Shown here in pieces: positions 33,634 through 46,463 of a stretch of 64,000 nucleotides of DNA. A model generated the notes under the pieces. That model worked only from the letters and a program-made list of their open reading frames with translations. It was not told where the DNA came from and searched no databases. The first letter of the stretch is position 1. Each line of letters opens with the position of its first letter. This stretch comes from Branchiostoma belcheri (lineage: Eukaryota > Chordata > Leptocardii > Amphioxiformes > Branchiostomatidae), in the NCBI RefSeq assembly GCF_001625305.1, contig NW_017802824.1:720733-784732 (forward strand), written 5' to 3'. The translations under genes and the position numbers were made by a program.

Positions 33634-36600
33634 CTACAAGAATATTTCTCCCTGATGCCCCTCCCCACGTTCCTCAAACAGACGCCTTCTTCCATCCCCC
33701 ATCCTGGCTGACGCCATGGGTCTGCTTGGTGTGGCTGAGTCTTCAGGCTGGTCAGGGGAAATAAAAAAAATCAGCCATAAGGATCCTTGGTCACTTGTTA
33801 AGGCTTGATTTTTCAGTTACAAAAAGCACAATTACCAGTAAGAGAAAATTAGAATTCAGTCTATTTGGCTCTCAAGAATTCGTGAATGATGCACAAGTAT
33901 CCATATAGATTTCATAAAAGAATTCAATTTCACCTCCAATTTTTCTGACAAACTTAAATGAAAACAAATATATACGAGACATGATACAGACCTTTCTAGA
34001 TCGCTGCTTTTCAAAGTACTCATCGAGCATTGCCACTCTCCTGTGTGCAACATAGAGTAAACAGCGTTAGTAAACGCCCGAAGAACAATCAGCAATACAT
34101 GTAATTGACAATTGTTCCATGGCTATAAAGTAGATTGTAGCCAGCCATTTTTATGAATTAAAATTCTAAAAGAACGGTGCTTCTGGAACAGAGTTCAATT
34201 CACGTACTTGTTCAAAAGGTTGTTCCTGGTAGTCAGGCCCTTCATTGAGCGCTTCAGTGTTTCATTTTCATATCTTAAGTTACCAATCGCGTTGCGAGTC
34301 TCTTCCAGTTTACTGAAACAACAAAAGATGAGGTCAATAAAAGCTGCCGAATATTACATTTCAAGGAATAAAAGCAATAGAAAGACATGCATATATAACT
34401 AGCACCTGGATATAACTAGCACCTGGATACATATACAATCATGTATATGCTAAACCCAATTATTACTTTAAAAAAGACAAACAAGTGCTAAAATGATATA
34501 CTGCTGATAAACGTCTAAACGCTTTAATTTATTTATCTTATTTATTTGTTTACCTAGACAGCTTGCCATTCTCAGCGTGTAGCTTCTGCTGAATTGACTT
34601 ATTGTTGAACTCAAGTTTTGCTAGCAGTTGTTCTTTATTCTGGACAATCCTGTGGAACCAAAAAAACTACGATTCAGCTCGAAAAAAGTAATATTAAGTT
34701 TGCTGAAACAATGCATTTAAAAATGGTAACATTGAATTCCATGTTTCCCGTGGTAAACCTATTATGATTGTAATCACTGTGAACAACATTATAAAGAAAT
34801 ACATTAAAAGAACGAGACCAATAAAATATAATCATGTACGTACATTGTATTTAATTTCCAATATAAAAGGATGGACAGTTGGATACAGATGGATATGCAG
34901 TTAAGCTATGCCTACGATTACCATATTGGACAAAACTACTAATAAACTTTAAAGAAGCATGTTGTACTTACTGTGCTTGTCTCTTGTTGTCCATGGTCAG
35001 GCGATGTACAGTTGCCTCTAGGGTTTCCTGTGCAGCTATATCGAGGTTTGCAAGCTCCCTATGTCAGCAAATACATGTAGATTTATAGTTGAATACAAAA
35101 CAATATAGTTATCTTTTTATAAGCAACAGTCAAGGAGAAGATTTACATTTTATAGACAAAACCTCGAGAGCCTGTCAATAGATTAATTTGAAATAGCTGG
35201 ACATTCGTCAGAGGTAAAAAGTAAGAGGAGCTCACTTCATGAGATTGCTGCATCGATCCGTCAGGAGGCCAACTGAAGACTGCAGTGCCTCGTTTTCTTC
35301 TTTCAACACATCAACCATGTTGCTTAAGGCCTTCTTGGACTCCAGTTCGCTGTAAAAAAATAAGCAAATAGAAGGGACAATAAACATCTCTTGAAATGCT
35401 AAGATTACCAAATAGCATTCTAAACCACCGCATTTTCTTAGAACATTGAGGTCAGAAGTATTCAGGTCACAAGCATTCTTACTTACTCTTCCATACTATG
35501 TAGTAGTGCCGCAGTAATATTTATCATTTGGACAAATTTGAATGACTGTTCATCTGTCATACAAGACCAACATTTGTGGTAATAGAGCTACATGTTACAC
35601 TCACCCAGTGATCGTGCTGTTGCCCTTTGTCAGCTCCAGTGACTCAACCGAAGATGAGTCTTCTTGCAGCTTCTCCAGTGTCCTCGCAACTTTGGTGTAT
35701 GCCTTTTTTGCGACATCCAGCTTTCTGCAACCACATAGTACATATGAATAATTGTATATTTTATAGTGACACTGTTGTAAGGCATTATGCAACTGTTAAT
35801 AATAATTCTGTGAAAGTACATATATTCCGTGAAAATACATATACAAGATAGGTCCTTACTTTGCTTGTTTCTTGTTGACCAAAGTCAATTTCTTCACAGT
35901 TATCTCCAGAGTCTCTTTCTCCAAAACAACCTTCTTTGCCTCTGCCAGCTCACTGCGTCAAACAAACGCAGTTTAACTTATAAAGAACACAAACGTAACT
36001 TATGACTGGGTGTATAATACATGTAAATGCAAAAACATGGGCAAAGGCACTGTTCCTATTATTCAGAAAAATGATACGAGGAGTGTGTAAAACCTGGATA
36101 GGAAACATAATAGTATCATTTAATTACCTGGTGAGGTCGTTGTTCCTGTCTGAGAGAGAGCTGACTGACCGCTCCAGGGCGTCATTCTCCTTCCTAAGTG
36201 CATCAAGCTTGTTGCTGTAGGCACCTTGAAACACTTCCAGTTTCCTGTGATGTAATCAAAACATTAGCCCAGGAAAAACGCTATCAATATTTATATATAT
36301 AGCATCATGACTTAAGTACAAGACTTGAAAGAAATCTTTTTATGAGTGAGATTCACGTGAACATGCTTCTCCTAAAACTTAAGTTCTTACCCCAGCTCTT
36401 CTCTAAGCATCTCACGTAGCTCGGTCTTGTTCTGTTTCACGTGATTTTCTCTGGTCAACTTGGACTCCTCGAGTGCTCTGTCATGACAAATATGAGAGTT
36501 AAACATGCTTCCTTGCTTATGATGAACAGCCAGTCATTGTTCAATTACATTACAAACTTTATAACATTACATACATAAAACAGGGAATCGTTTAAGAGTG

Positions 36601-39600
36601 TTCTACACATTGCAGCGAAAACATACCTTTTTAGCCTTGCATTTTCTTCTTGTTCATGCTGAATTTCAGCCTTGAGAGACTGCTTTACTTTTGCGAACCT
36701 TTCTGCTGCATTCTTTGTCTCTTTCAGTTCCCTTTAACGATAATAAAGAACGTTTAAGAATACATAAAAACATGATTTTTAAGAATCACAATTTGTCAAA
36801 ATCAGAGTACAGAAAACATGAGAAACATACTTTGTCAGCCTAGAATTTTCTTCTTGTTCTTGTAGAACAGTTGCCTGAAGGGACTCCTTTGCTTCTCCCA
36901 GTCTCTCTGAAGCCTTCTTAGTCTCTTCCAGCTCCCTTTCAGAATAAAAGAAGACTTCAAAATATAGCCAAAAGAACCTTCAAAGAAGACATGGCTTTAG
37001 AAAATCCATCTTTGAGTCAAAACAAAGCAATTGGACGCAAAATTAAGTAGACGTTTACATGGCATTCATGAGGCCACACCAAGTAAATTTTATGGATGAC
37101 GTCCTTTGGAGACCCTGAATCTAATGCGAGAGAGCGAAAAAAAACAATAAGGGCCCTAAAAAACAAGATGCCTAGATTAGAAATATACTAAGAGACGACA
37201 AATGTTAGGACACAAATTGAATGAGGTGACACAGTGTTACAAGCAAGAAGTCTTTTATTCATCATCAAAACAGCAATAAATCAGGTGGAACAGCAATTGT
37301 CGTCCTGTCCTGTTTTCGCGTTACGGGTTTTACGTCAATCTGACGATTTTTGGCACTGTCGTGACTCTTTGGTCATAGTTACAGGAAGCGGAATTTCTTG
37401 TTTTTTTTCTAGGAAGAGGCCAAAATCAATGCGCGCGCGGACGTCATCCATAAAATTTACTTGGTGTGGCCTAATATAACGTTATCCGCAAACTAGATAA
37501 TCCAACGCAACATCTATTGCAAGAAATACATACCTTTCAAGTCTTGCATTTTCTTCTTGTTCATGTCGAACAGTCGCTTGCAAAGACTCCTTCACTTTCA
37601 CAAATCCTTCGGACACCTTCTTTGTCTCTTCCAGTTCCCTACAAGGGAAAAACATGTACTTGTCGGTCAACTGGACAAAATATGGTTCAATGACAATGAG
37701 AATACTTGGCATCTATTTTAGGAAATAGTTCTATGCTAACATATTGCAAACTAATGCATACCTTTTCAGCCTTGCACTTTCCTTTTGTTCGTGTTCTACT
37801 GTGGCTTGAAGAGATTCCTTCACTTTTGCAAGTCCTTCTGATGCACTTTTTGTCTCTTCCAGCTCCCTAGAACAATAAGATAAATGGATTAAAGCCATAA
37901 CATATCTGTATAATGTTTTTTAAATACTTTGCCATGGTTATAGAGTTATTGCGTTGAGAGGAAAATTGTTTCAAAAGAGGAAATTAGATTTTAAACGAGC
38001 TGTCCACTGTCGAGTTAGGTACGTCCTTTTTATAAGGACTAATTTACATACTGAGCTCTGTCAGCGAATACATACTTTTTCAGTTTTGCATTTTCGGCTT
38101 GTTCGTGTAGAACGTCAGCCTGAAGAGACTCCTTCATCTTTGCAAAGTCTTCTGCTGTGTTCTCTGCCTTTTCCAGTTCCCTGCAACACCCAACAAAACA
38201 TTAATTCAAGTTAGTTAGTTTACAAAGATAAATGAAATATAAATATCCGTTCTTGTCAATTTTGTGTAAAAAAAATTGACCAAAATCTATATTTCAAAAC
38301 ATTTCATACCTTTTCAGTTTTGCGTTGTCACCTCGCTCGTGTTCAACAGAAGCCTCAAGTAACTCTTTCATTTCTGGAAATTTCTCAGATGTTTTCTTTG
38401 TTTCCTCCAGCTCCCTATGACAAGCATAGAAAAACCCATTGGTTAACATGATTGGTTTTTATCATGTACAATACATTTCTTATATGTATATCAAATAATG
38501 TCTTCTGAGAAGTAACCTTAGTAAGAAAATGGCGTTGCATACCTTTTCAGTTTCCCATTTTTCTCTTCTTCGTATCGAATGTCGGCCTCGAGACACCTCT
38601 GTGTCATCTTAAACTCTTCTGCTGCCTTCTTCATCTCTTCCAGTTCGCTACAAGTGTGAAAAATGTGAGAAAAAACATGTGATTAAAGTGAATGAAAAAT
38701 CATTTATGTAAAGAACAATTGAGAGGTTATGATATAGTTTGTTATACCCCTAGGTAGTGCTTATAAGCTTTTAGGTGAATATCCCAGAGATTTTGACTAT
38801 GTTATCATTGGATTTCTCACTATTTCAGACAATCTGGACCCCTTTCTGTTGGGTCAGACATTTCTAGTTTTGACTGACCTGCTTGCTTCTCGGAAGAGGG
38901 ACCACATGTTCTTGCACCTGGTATTTGCACCCGCCAGTTTATCTTCCAACTGCAGGATTATGCTAAAACATAAAGGACACAGTATAAGTTGCTTGGAGAA
39001 TTTCGGGTTTGGGGTAAATTGATTTGGATCTAATGTCACGATGACTTTTCATTAAGCACACATATTTTTAAGCACAGCAGTTGGAGATGCACATAATGAG
39101 AGCGAGCGACGGACAGAGAGAGATACGTCTGAAAAATACTTCACCTCCAAGTAACGGCTATACACAAGAGTGTAAAGGCATTTTTTTTTCTCTTGTCTAA
39201 ACCTATTTCCAATACCCAAATATACATGCAACGTTAGATAAAAGCAGAGTAAATAGCTAGATCAGCAGAATAGATAAGTATTTCCTTACTCGTCACTTTC
39301 GTCAATGGAGCGTTCAAGCTTTGCCTTGAGCTCTTGTACTTCATGCCTCAGTGCAGTATTCAGCCTGTTGGTGATAGAGGTTTAACTTCCAGTGTAAATT
39401 TCCGGGAAAAGATTTAAAACTATTGAGTTAACAAAAAAAAAAAGATAATTGTGTGATGAGTGACTAGTGACTACTAATGCCCCACATTTTATGGAAGATT
39501 TTAAAAGGTTCAAAATCAATGCGTTGTGTTTCCTATTGTAATGAGACTTGCTATGAATGGCAAATTTTCTAGTGTACTTATAATTCTGTACCTTTGTTCT

Positions 39601-42116
39601 GAAAGTTGAGAATCTTAATTATGGAATCTAAGTAGCCATACTCTTCAAAAAGTACATATATAATGATAGTAATTTACAAAATGCTGTTATTGACTTACAT
39701 TTCGAACTGCTGCCTTTTGCCTGGTGACGACTGTGCGCTGTACGAAATGTAGAAAATATGTGTAACATACAGTCATTAGGCAAGCTAGAATTCCTCAACT
39801 TTAGAAAACAAGAGATCCTTCTTCATAAAAAAGAGAGAGGTCCTTCTTCATAAAAAAAATTGCACCATCTACTTTTTTAATAATCAACTAACTGACAGAG
39901 TTGGTGGTTACATACCTTGCACTCACAGTGTCCATAGTTAAATCTAGATCGAACATACCATGATGTGATATCTGATTTCAAAGAAAAGGACTATTTCTAA
40001 AGACGAGTAAAAAAAAAACTGACCGATCAAGCCTATTGTTTTTAGCGGTCAGCTCAGAGTTCAACTTCTCAAGTCGTTTGATCTCTCGCACATGAATGTC
40101 GATATGCCTGCAAAACAAAACAAAAGTTTGGGTTTTCTTTCATCTATGATTTACAAACACCTGATTCAAGTGACAATGTTTTTAAATCCCCATTTTTATC
40201 ATGATTTACCTACCCTTTGAAAAGTTATCATTAAAAAATATACCCGTGCAATGAATTGCAAAATTTAACTTATTGTAGAAATATAAATGGTTTGAAATAT
40301 ACTACAAGCTGCCTATATAGCATAAGATCTTCGGTCTACTTACAAGGTCTTCACTTCAATTTCATCTTTTGCCAAGGTTAGTTGCTTCTTCAACTCTTTT
40401 GCATCACATTCCTCTTCATCAGAACTTGAACTGTAAAAGCAAAAAATTACATTTGTCAGTTCATTCAATACATCAATTCGGTGCTATCATCTTGATCTTA
40501 CATACCTGGTTTCATGGAGATCTTATTGCAAAAAATTATGGCCAAGATAAGTTCCACTATCTCTCGTGAAGGAGGCCCGATCAGCCCCTGACAGCGAGAA
40601 ATAGTGTAACAAAGACTCTTTGAGAGATCCAAGCATGGAAAGTGTTACCTTATTACGTATGATGTCAGGCGTGGGAATGGCCACGTGTCTCCAGGGTTTT
40701 CCCTCTCCTGTCTCTCTTCTCTCTGTCCCTCCTCCTCCTTCTCTTTCTCTCCCTCCTCTTCCTCTCCTTCTGACTTCTCTCCTTCCACCTCTCCCTCCTC
40801 TTTCTCTCCTTCCTCTTTCTCTCCTCCCTTCTTCTCTCCCTCCTCATTCACCTCCTGAGCTACCGCCCCATCTTCTAGCTCATTGCACCTCCTCTCCATT
40901 TCCTCAAAATCGTCATCACTGTCCCACTCCAGAGAGCTGAAACAAATTTTGATTCCAAGGTTTGGTTTAGTTTTTTTTTTCTGATTTTCTCCATTAGTAA
41001 ATACAATCACTAGTCTTCCTGAAGTCCATTTAAAACACAATGTAACACAAAATATAACAACAGAATGTAATAAAATTATACAACAGAATGAACATAAGAC
41101 TTACATAAATGAGCTTTAGAAAAATTGAACCTACAAACTAAACGATTATTTGTGGCTATGATACATTAGCATTGGCAATTGAATATGTAAATGAAAACGC
41201 CTTACCTTGACTCATCTTCCGGCTCTTCTTGGATTGGGGGCAGTCTAAAAGAAAATATCATTGTGAGCCAAGTGTAGGGTAATTTCTCTTATTCAACACG
41301 ACACCACCCTTTTCTCACATACAAGCATTATTTACAATACTAAATCAAAATGTCAGACTGTCTTTATATCTTACCTAGGTTGCCATAAGGCCTCCTCCTC
41401 ATCACTGCTGTAGTTTTCAAAGTCGCTGCAATAATAAAATAAAAGATTTTTTGTTTGTGATACATTTTAATTAGCAATACAACACTCACAGTAGACATGT
41501 ACACTATAGAACAGTGCATGGGATTGATAATTAGTCCCCCAAATGTCAAATTGCTAACGAAACTATTAAAATTTCCAAATGAGTTCTGAGAAATCATTGA
41601 CATATTTAGACAAGAAACATATCTGGTGTGCAGTCCTCACAGAACAGTTAACGGACTCGAGATATTTCATCTCCGTAAGTACGCAAACAAGTGTTTGTAT
41701 GAAAATGACTGTACGACTTTAGAACAGGCCTAAGTTTGGCGATAGAAACGCCCGCGAAAATCACTTTTTTACAGCCTAAAACATTTTAAAAAAGGCTAAA
41801 TCACATCACTGACACTTTGATTGTGACTACAAACACAACTCAGTTGTTTCTCCGGAAAGTTGAACACAAGAAAAGGCCATTCACCTTTGAAATGACCGTA
41901 AATACGCAAAACAATGACTGTGCGACTTTAGAACAGTCTCCTAAGTTTGCCTATAGAAACGCCCGTTAAAATCACCTTTTTTACGGCCTATAACAGTTAG
42001 AAAAGGCTAAATCAGACCACTGAAACTTTGATTGTGACTACAAAACACAACTCAGTTGTTTCTCCGGAATGTTGAACACAACAAAAGACCAGTAATCACC
42101 TTTGAAAGGACGCCAT
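33634..42116 (-). CDS. Large coiled-coil protein with tandem heptad exons
   Basis: I built 27 exons, all with AG/GT borders and matching phases, 2481 nt in total (826 residues): 42100-42116, 41375-41425, 41206-41244, 40649-40936, 40344-40430, 40024-40107, 39699-39737, 39290-39364, 38879-38962, seven exons of 105 nt (ends 38647, 38414, 38180, 37866, 37638, 36935, 36731), 36391-36477, 36128-36244, 35860-35952, 35605-35724, 35236-35349, 34972-35058, 34554-34649, 34208-34312, 33992-34040 and 33634-33747. Residues 6-160 are acidic with a Glu/Lys/Gly-rich low-complexity stretch. Residues 160-790 are heptad coiled coil. The tail is basic (RRRLFEERG). No enzyme domain is visible. I do not recognise the family. 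An X-box upstream suggests a ciliary or centrosomal role. Confidence 0.8.
36627..38647 (-). repeat. Seven tandem 105-nt coiled-coil exons
   Basis: Exons 38543-38647, 38310-38414, 38076-38180, 37762-37866, 37534-37638, 36831-36935 and 36627-36731 each encode 35 residues in phase 2-2. The consensus is ELEETKKxSExFxKxKESLQ followed by AxVxHEQEENARLKR. 35 residues is five heptads, so gain or loss of a unit keeps the coiled-coil register. Confidence 0.9.
37072..37471. mobile_element. MITE, GGCCACACC family
   Basis: Left end GGCCACACCAAGTAAATTTT with GGATGACGTCC, right end the exact inverse for about 30 bases. It lies between two of the 105-nt coiled-coil exons. Confidence 0.85.
41690..42110. repeat. 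Tandem duplication at the coiled-coil gene 5' end
   Basis: About 200-bp units at 41700-41897 and 41905-42110 share GACTTTAGAACAG, ATAGAAACGCCCG and CACAACTCAGTTGTTTCTCC, and end at CACCTTTGAAA. The left unit carries a first-exon remnant without ATG. A third partial copy is at 43550-43620. Confidence 0.8.
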
Positions 42117-42176
42117 GGCGTTATCGTGACCTGTGCTGTAAGGCAGCTGAGATCGAGATGACTTTGTTGTCATGTG

Positions 42177-42190
42177 GTCACCTTGGCAAC
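42177..42190. promoter_or_regulatory. RFX X-box, proximal promoter
   Basis: GTCACCTTGGCAAC fits the X-box consensus GTNRCC(N0-3)RGYAAC and starts 61 bases upstream of the ATG at 42116. Confidence 0.6.
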
Positions 42191-43602
42191 GGTATGATTG
42201 TGTGTCATATTCGAACGCGAGGAGGAATGATCGCAGTTTGTTTCTGGTCATCTGGACCGACAATTACATTTTTGTACAGATTTGTTTGGGAACAAGACAA
42301 GAAATATTACTTGATTTTATCATATTCAAAACAGAAATCCACTGAACAACCAAGATAGGCGACATCTATCCTCACCATTAACTCATAAATTGATAAAAGC
42401 ACTTTAAAAATGTTTCGAAGCGTGTTGTCATTCCTCCCGCTAAGCTACGACGAGGGAGTGTAGATGACCCAGTGTAGATCTGCGACCAAACACCTTGATT
42501 TAGACCATTTCAACAACAAATAAGAATTTATATCCTGTTCAAAATATACATAACAATAACTTTGCTGACAGATATCGCCGAGACTTCTCAAGAATATATC
42601 GTCAATTTTCCGCACTAGATCGTACAATATCGGTTGTATAAAAAGTTGCAGCTGAACATACCGCTACAATATTTGGTGTTGTGTTTCCCTCCCAACCCCA
42701 AGTTCCGACACTAAGTGTAGCAGCAAAACCTTCAACAACTAACAGGGCCATTTCAGTTCAATTGTCTAAGTGTCGGATTGTTAAAAGATCAAAAACCTAA
42801 TATGGATGGAGAACTCTTTGACTGTAGAGAACAAACTCGCTTCGGTTATTGACTGACAGTCATTGTACAATGTGACAAGTTCTCACTTACCTTGCTTTGG
42901 ACAAGCTCAACAGACAGTGACAAACGTGATTTTTTGTATTGACGCAAACAACCTCAAGACATACTGCGAGGAAACGTGACGACTAAATTAAGACTAAATT
43001 TGGGGAACTATTTTGTCAGAAATTCAGCAACGTTGTGAACACAGTTGTCAGTTTTATATAGCTTTCTTCATGAAAAAAAAAAACATCCAAGCAAACGGAG
43101 ACACGTGAAAGGACGGTTATTCAAGACCAATCTGAGCTTTCAACTTTCTAGCAGTTCGCAGTGCAGAATTGGGTCAAAGATTTGTAACAAGATACAGCAA
43201 AAATCACTAAACGTACATAAAAAAAAACAGCATAAATTCACTTGCACAACTGACATACTTGTTAAACTTTCCAACTAATTTACCACCAAGAAAATTGTTC
43301 TCGGTTATCAGGCGTTACGTTCGCTCTTGTTTTTTTTTTGTTTGTTTTTTTTGTATGTATTTTATAGTTATAGAAGACCTTACGAAAGTCGCTGCATTTT
43401 TGTTGTGTCAATAACAATCGTTCTGTGTTGTTTCAGAACATTCTTCGTACGCCGTGGTCTGAAACCCCTCCTAAAATTTCATTTCTTAACAACGGGAGTG
43501 ACATAAAACACAAAACCCCACTCCACAAACATGTACTAAAACTGACAACACAACTCAGTTGTTTTCTGGGCGGATGTGACTGAACAAAAGACCACTAATT
43601 AC

Positions 43603-43619
43603 CTTTGAAAGGACGCCAT
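43603..43619 (-). CDS. Alternative first coding exon of the coiled-coil gene
   Basis: The exon reads ATGGCGTCCTTTCAAAG followed by a GTAATTAG donor, identical in coding sequence and phase to the first exon at 42100-42116. It would splice to the same second exon and give the same protein from a promoter 1.5 kb further upstream. Confidence 0.6.
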
Positions 43620-43679
43620 GGCGTGAATAGATCCGTGCTGTAAGGCAGCTGAGATCGATATGGGTCTGTTGGCATATGG

Positions 43680-43693
43680 GTTACCGTAGCAAC
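43680..43693. promoter_or_regulatory. RFX X-box, distal promoter
   Basis: GTTACCGTAGCAAC fits the X-box consensus and starts 61 bases upstream of the duplicate ATG at 43619, the same spacing as the proximal copy. Confidence 0.6.
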
Positions 43694-44112
43694 GGTTTGA
43701 TTGTGAGTCATATTCGAACGCGCGGGAGGAATGACCCTACTCGTCTGTAGCGATTTTTTTCTACATTTGACGTTTTGTACTTACCGTTTGAAAATTACAA
43801 ACAGAAACATTACAAATTATTGAGTGCTTTAATTTCAAAATGCACAGAGTAGCACCTTTAGCTATGATAGTTTTACTTTTGGTCAAAGAATCAAATTGAG
43901 GTGTTTTGAAGACCGTTAACATTCCTCCCATTTATGAAATGTACGCCTTGCTTGCTTGATTCTGTGTAACGTTCCAGAATGTAGCACATTTTGTGACAGA
44001 GACTGTTATCATTATAACTCGGGTACCTGTCAAAATGTGTCAGATTTTGGAATTTAGGACCTTTTGGTTGACAATGCCTAAGTTGCATCCCCCTCTTCCC
44101 CCAAACAAATTA

Positions 44113-44489
44113 GGCCATGCAGATTTGATTATATGGATGACATCCTCCGGGAGCCCCAAAACTGATGCGCGCGTGCGAATAAAAAAAAAAGTTTTGCATT
44201 ATGAAATCTACGCGGTCATGAGGGTTGAACAAATGGGACAGAATATGGTTTGGCGATTAATCTAATCTTCAAGTTCATTTCCTTACAATTTCGTCTTTTT
44301 TTCGTTTGATTTTGGCATTCTACGACATTGGTATATTTTTTGCTTATTTTTTTGTAACTTACGGTATATTTTTGCTCATTTTGCAACTGTTTTGTACGAT
44401 TTACAGTATGGTTGACAACTTTTTTTTGGAAACGGCCGAAAATTCATGCGCCCGCGGATGTCATCCATATAATCAAATCAACATGGCCT
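44113..44489. mobile_element. MITE, GGCCACACC family (ATGGATGAC subgroup)
   Basis: GGCCATGCAGATTTGATTAT and the inverse at the right end. Both continue into ATGGATGACATCC, as in the 37072 copy. Confidence 0.8.
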
Positions 44490-44984
44490 AAATAAAAGCA
44501 AACACAACACGAACCACGTTGTAAAGAATGATTGTACTGAAATAAAAGACACTCTCAAAATATCAAAGGCCTATCAAACCTCAAAGATGACTCAGATCAA
44601 CATGGCCTCCGAAATCCCAGGCACTTTATAAGTCTCTTTGGGGTCTTATCGTCAGTTCTTATTGCAAACTTTCCTCGTCAGATAAGTTAGTCAACCCTGC
44701 GTTATATTTTATCATTCGTAATCGTAACGTTATTCAATGTCTCTGTCACTGACAGAAACAAATCCTACTTGTGACTGTAGGATGTGAAGTACGGTCCAAC
44801 ACACCTTCTAAAAGCTCAATAATTTAGCTTCATATTTAACATACCAAATACAGCAATCTAGAATAAACCACTTGCTCACCACATGTCAGGTAGCCTAGGC
44901 CTGCATAACAGTTATATAATATTTGGCGGCCGCCATGTCAATAAGTCCAGTCATTGTATTTGTTTGGCATCTATGTGTGCGTGC

Positions 44985-45480
44985 CTACCTTCCTCGTCTG
45001 CACGAATACCTTCCACGTCTGCACGAATACCTTCCACATCTGCGCAAATACCTTCCACGTCTGCGCGAATACCTTCCTCGTCTACACAGAAAAAAACTTC
45101 CTCGTCTGCACGAATACCTTCCACGTCTGCACGAATACCTTCCACGTGTGCACGAATACCTTCCACGTCTGCCCGAATACCTTCCACGTCTGCACGAATA
45201 CCTTCCACGTCTGCGCAAATACCTTCCACGTCTGCGCAAATACCTTCCACGTCTGCGCGAATACCTTCCTCGTCTGCACAGAAAAAACTTCCTCGTCTGC
45301 CCGAATACCTTCCACGTGTGCACGAATACCTTCCACGTCTGCCCGAATACCTTCCACGTCTGCACGAATACCTTCCTCGTCTGCGCGAATACCTTCCTTG
45401 TCTGCACGAATGCCTTCCTCGTCTGCACAGAAAAAACTTCCTCGTCTGCGCGGAAAGAAACTGCCACGTCTACACGGAAG
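44985..45480. repeat. 21-bp minisatellite open in several frames
   Basis: The unit is CTTCCACGTCTGCACGAATAC with variants, about 23 copies, interrupted three times by CAGAAAAAACTTCCTCGTC. Because the unit is seven codons without stops, the three forward frames read as IPSTSAR, YLPRLHE and TFHVCTN heptapeptides, and the reverse frames are also open. A forward ATG at 44883 or 44935 precedes it. No splice context or homology supports a protein. Confidence 0.85.
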
Positions 45481-46155
45481 AATATGTGCCGCACCCTGCC
45501 TTGTTGAAGAATGGACGGTCCCCTATTATAGGTCAAGGGTCACACCATGCACCACCTAAAAACAATTTGATTCCCGTCTTTTTCTGGGGGTTTGTCCGTG
45601 TCTGTCCCGTAAAAGATGGATGATCGATGATCTACTAGAAGTTAGATTATGGTGCTAAGGAAATAGGTGGGACATCGCAAGCTCAGAAAGGCCACAGAAC
45701 GTAGTATCAATGGGCGACCCCGTGAACCCCGTAGTCAAAAGTAGTTCGGGCACAAAGTAGTGCGTCACAATACTAGTACTTGAGAAATCTGCCGAGAGAG
45801 AAAGCTGCAGTGATTCTTCCATGCACGACAGCGAAAAGGAACTGTGCAGCCTTGTAGAGGAATGTATCAGATTTAAGACCGTAAAAGATGAACTATTATG
45901 TTTCTTCCTATTACCACCTAGTGCTGTGTGTCAGCTGCAGTTCGCATGGTCCCCGCTGTAGGCATTGTCTTTTTTTTCCATTCTCCAATTGGCATAACTT
46001 TTCCGTCGACCGACAAGCATTATTTTGCCGGCTAGTCATCTTTATTGACCGAAAAGACGAACTTTTCCCTTACCCTTTTCATTGAAAAAGCTTTTCTTGA
46101 CACTTTTTCCTTTCAAGACGCTCACTACAAGTGGGCCACGAAAAGACCCTCTAAC

Positions 46156-46275
46156 GCCTACGGCCATATCACGTTGAGTACACCCGATCTCGTTCGATCT
46201 CGGAAGTTAAGCAACGTAGAGTCCGGTCAGTACTTGGATGGGAGACCGCCTGGGAACACCGGATGCTGTAGGCAT
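46156..46275 (+). rRNA. 5S ribosomal RNA, first complete copy
   Basis: GCCTACGGCCATATCACG to GATGCTGTAGGCAT, 120 nt. The internal control region has the A box AAGTTAAGCAACG and C box TACTTGGATGGGAGACCGCC. It lacks one T after GGCAT compared with later units, so the next copy is 308 bases on. Confidence 0.95.
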
Positions 46276-46463
46276 GTCTTTTTTTCCATTCTCCAATTGG
46301 CATAACTTTTCCGTCGACCGACAAGCATTATTTTGCCGGCTAGTCATCTTTATTGACCGAAAAGACGAACTTTTCCCTTACCCTTTTCATTGAAAAAGCT
46401 TTTCTTGACACTTTTTCCTTTCAAGACGCTCACTACAAGTGGGCCACGAAAAGACCCTCTAAC

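Noticed and set aside
39905..39960. Extra microexon in the coiled-coil gene
   Set aside because: Possible splice signals exist near 39935, but exons 40024-40107 and 39699-39737 already join in phase without it.
40665..40847. Arg/Lys-rich protein on the minus strand
   Set aside because: It is an alternative frame of the Glu-rich coding exon 40649-40936.
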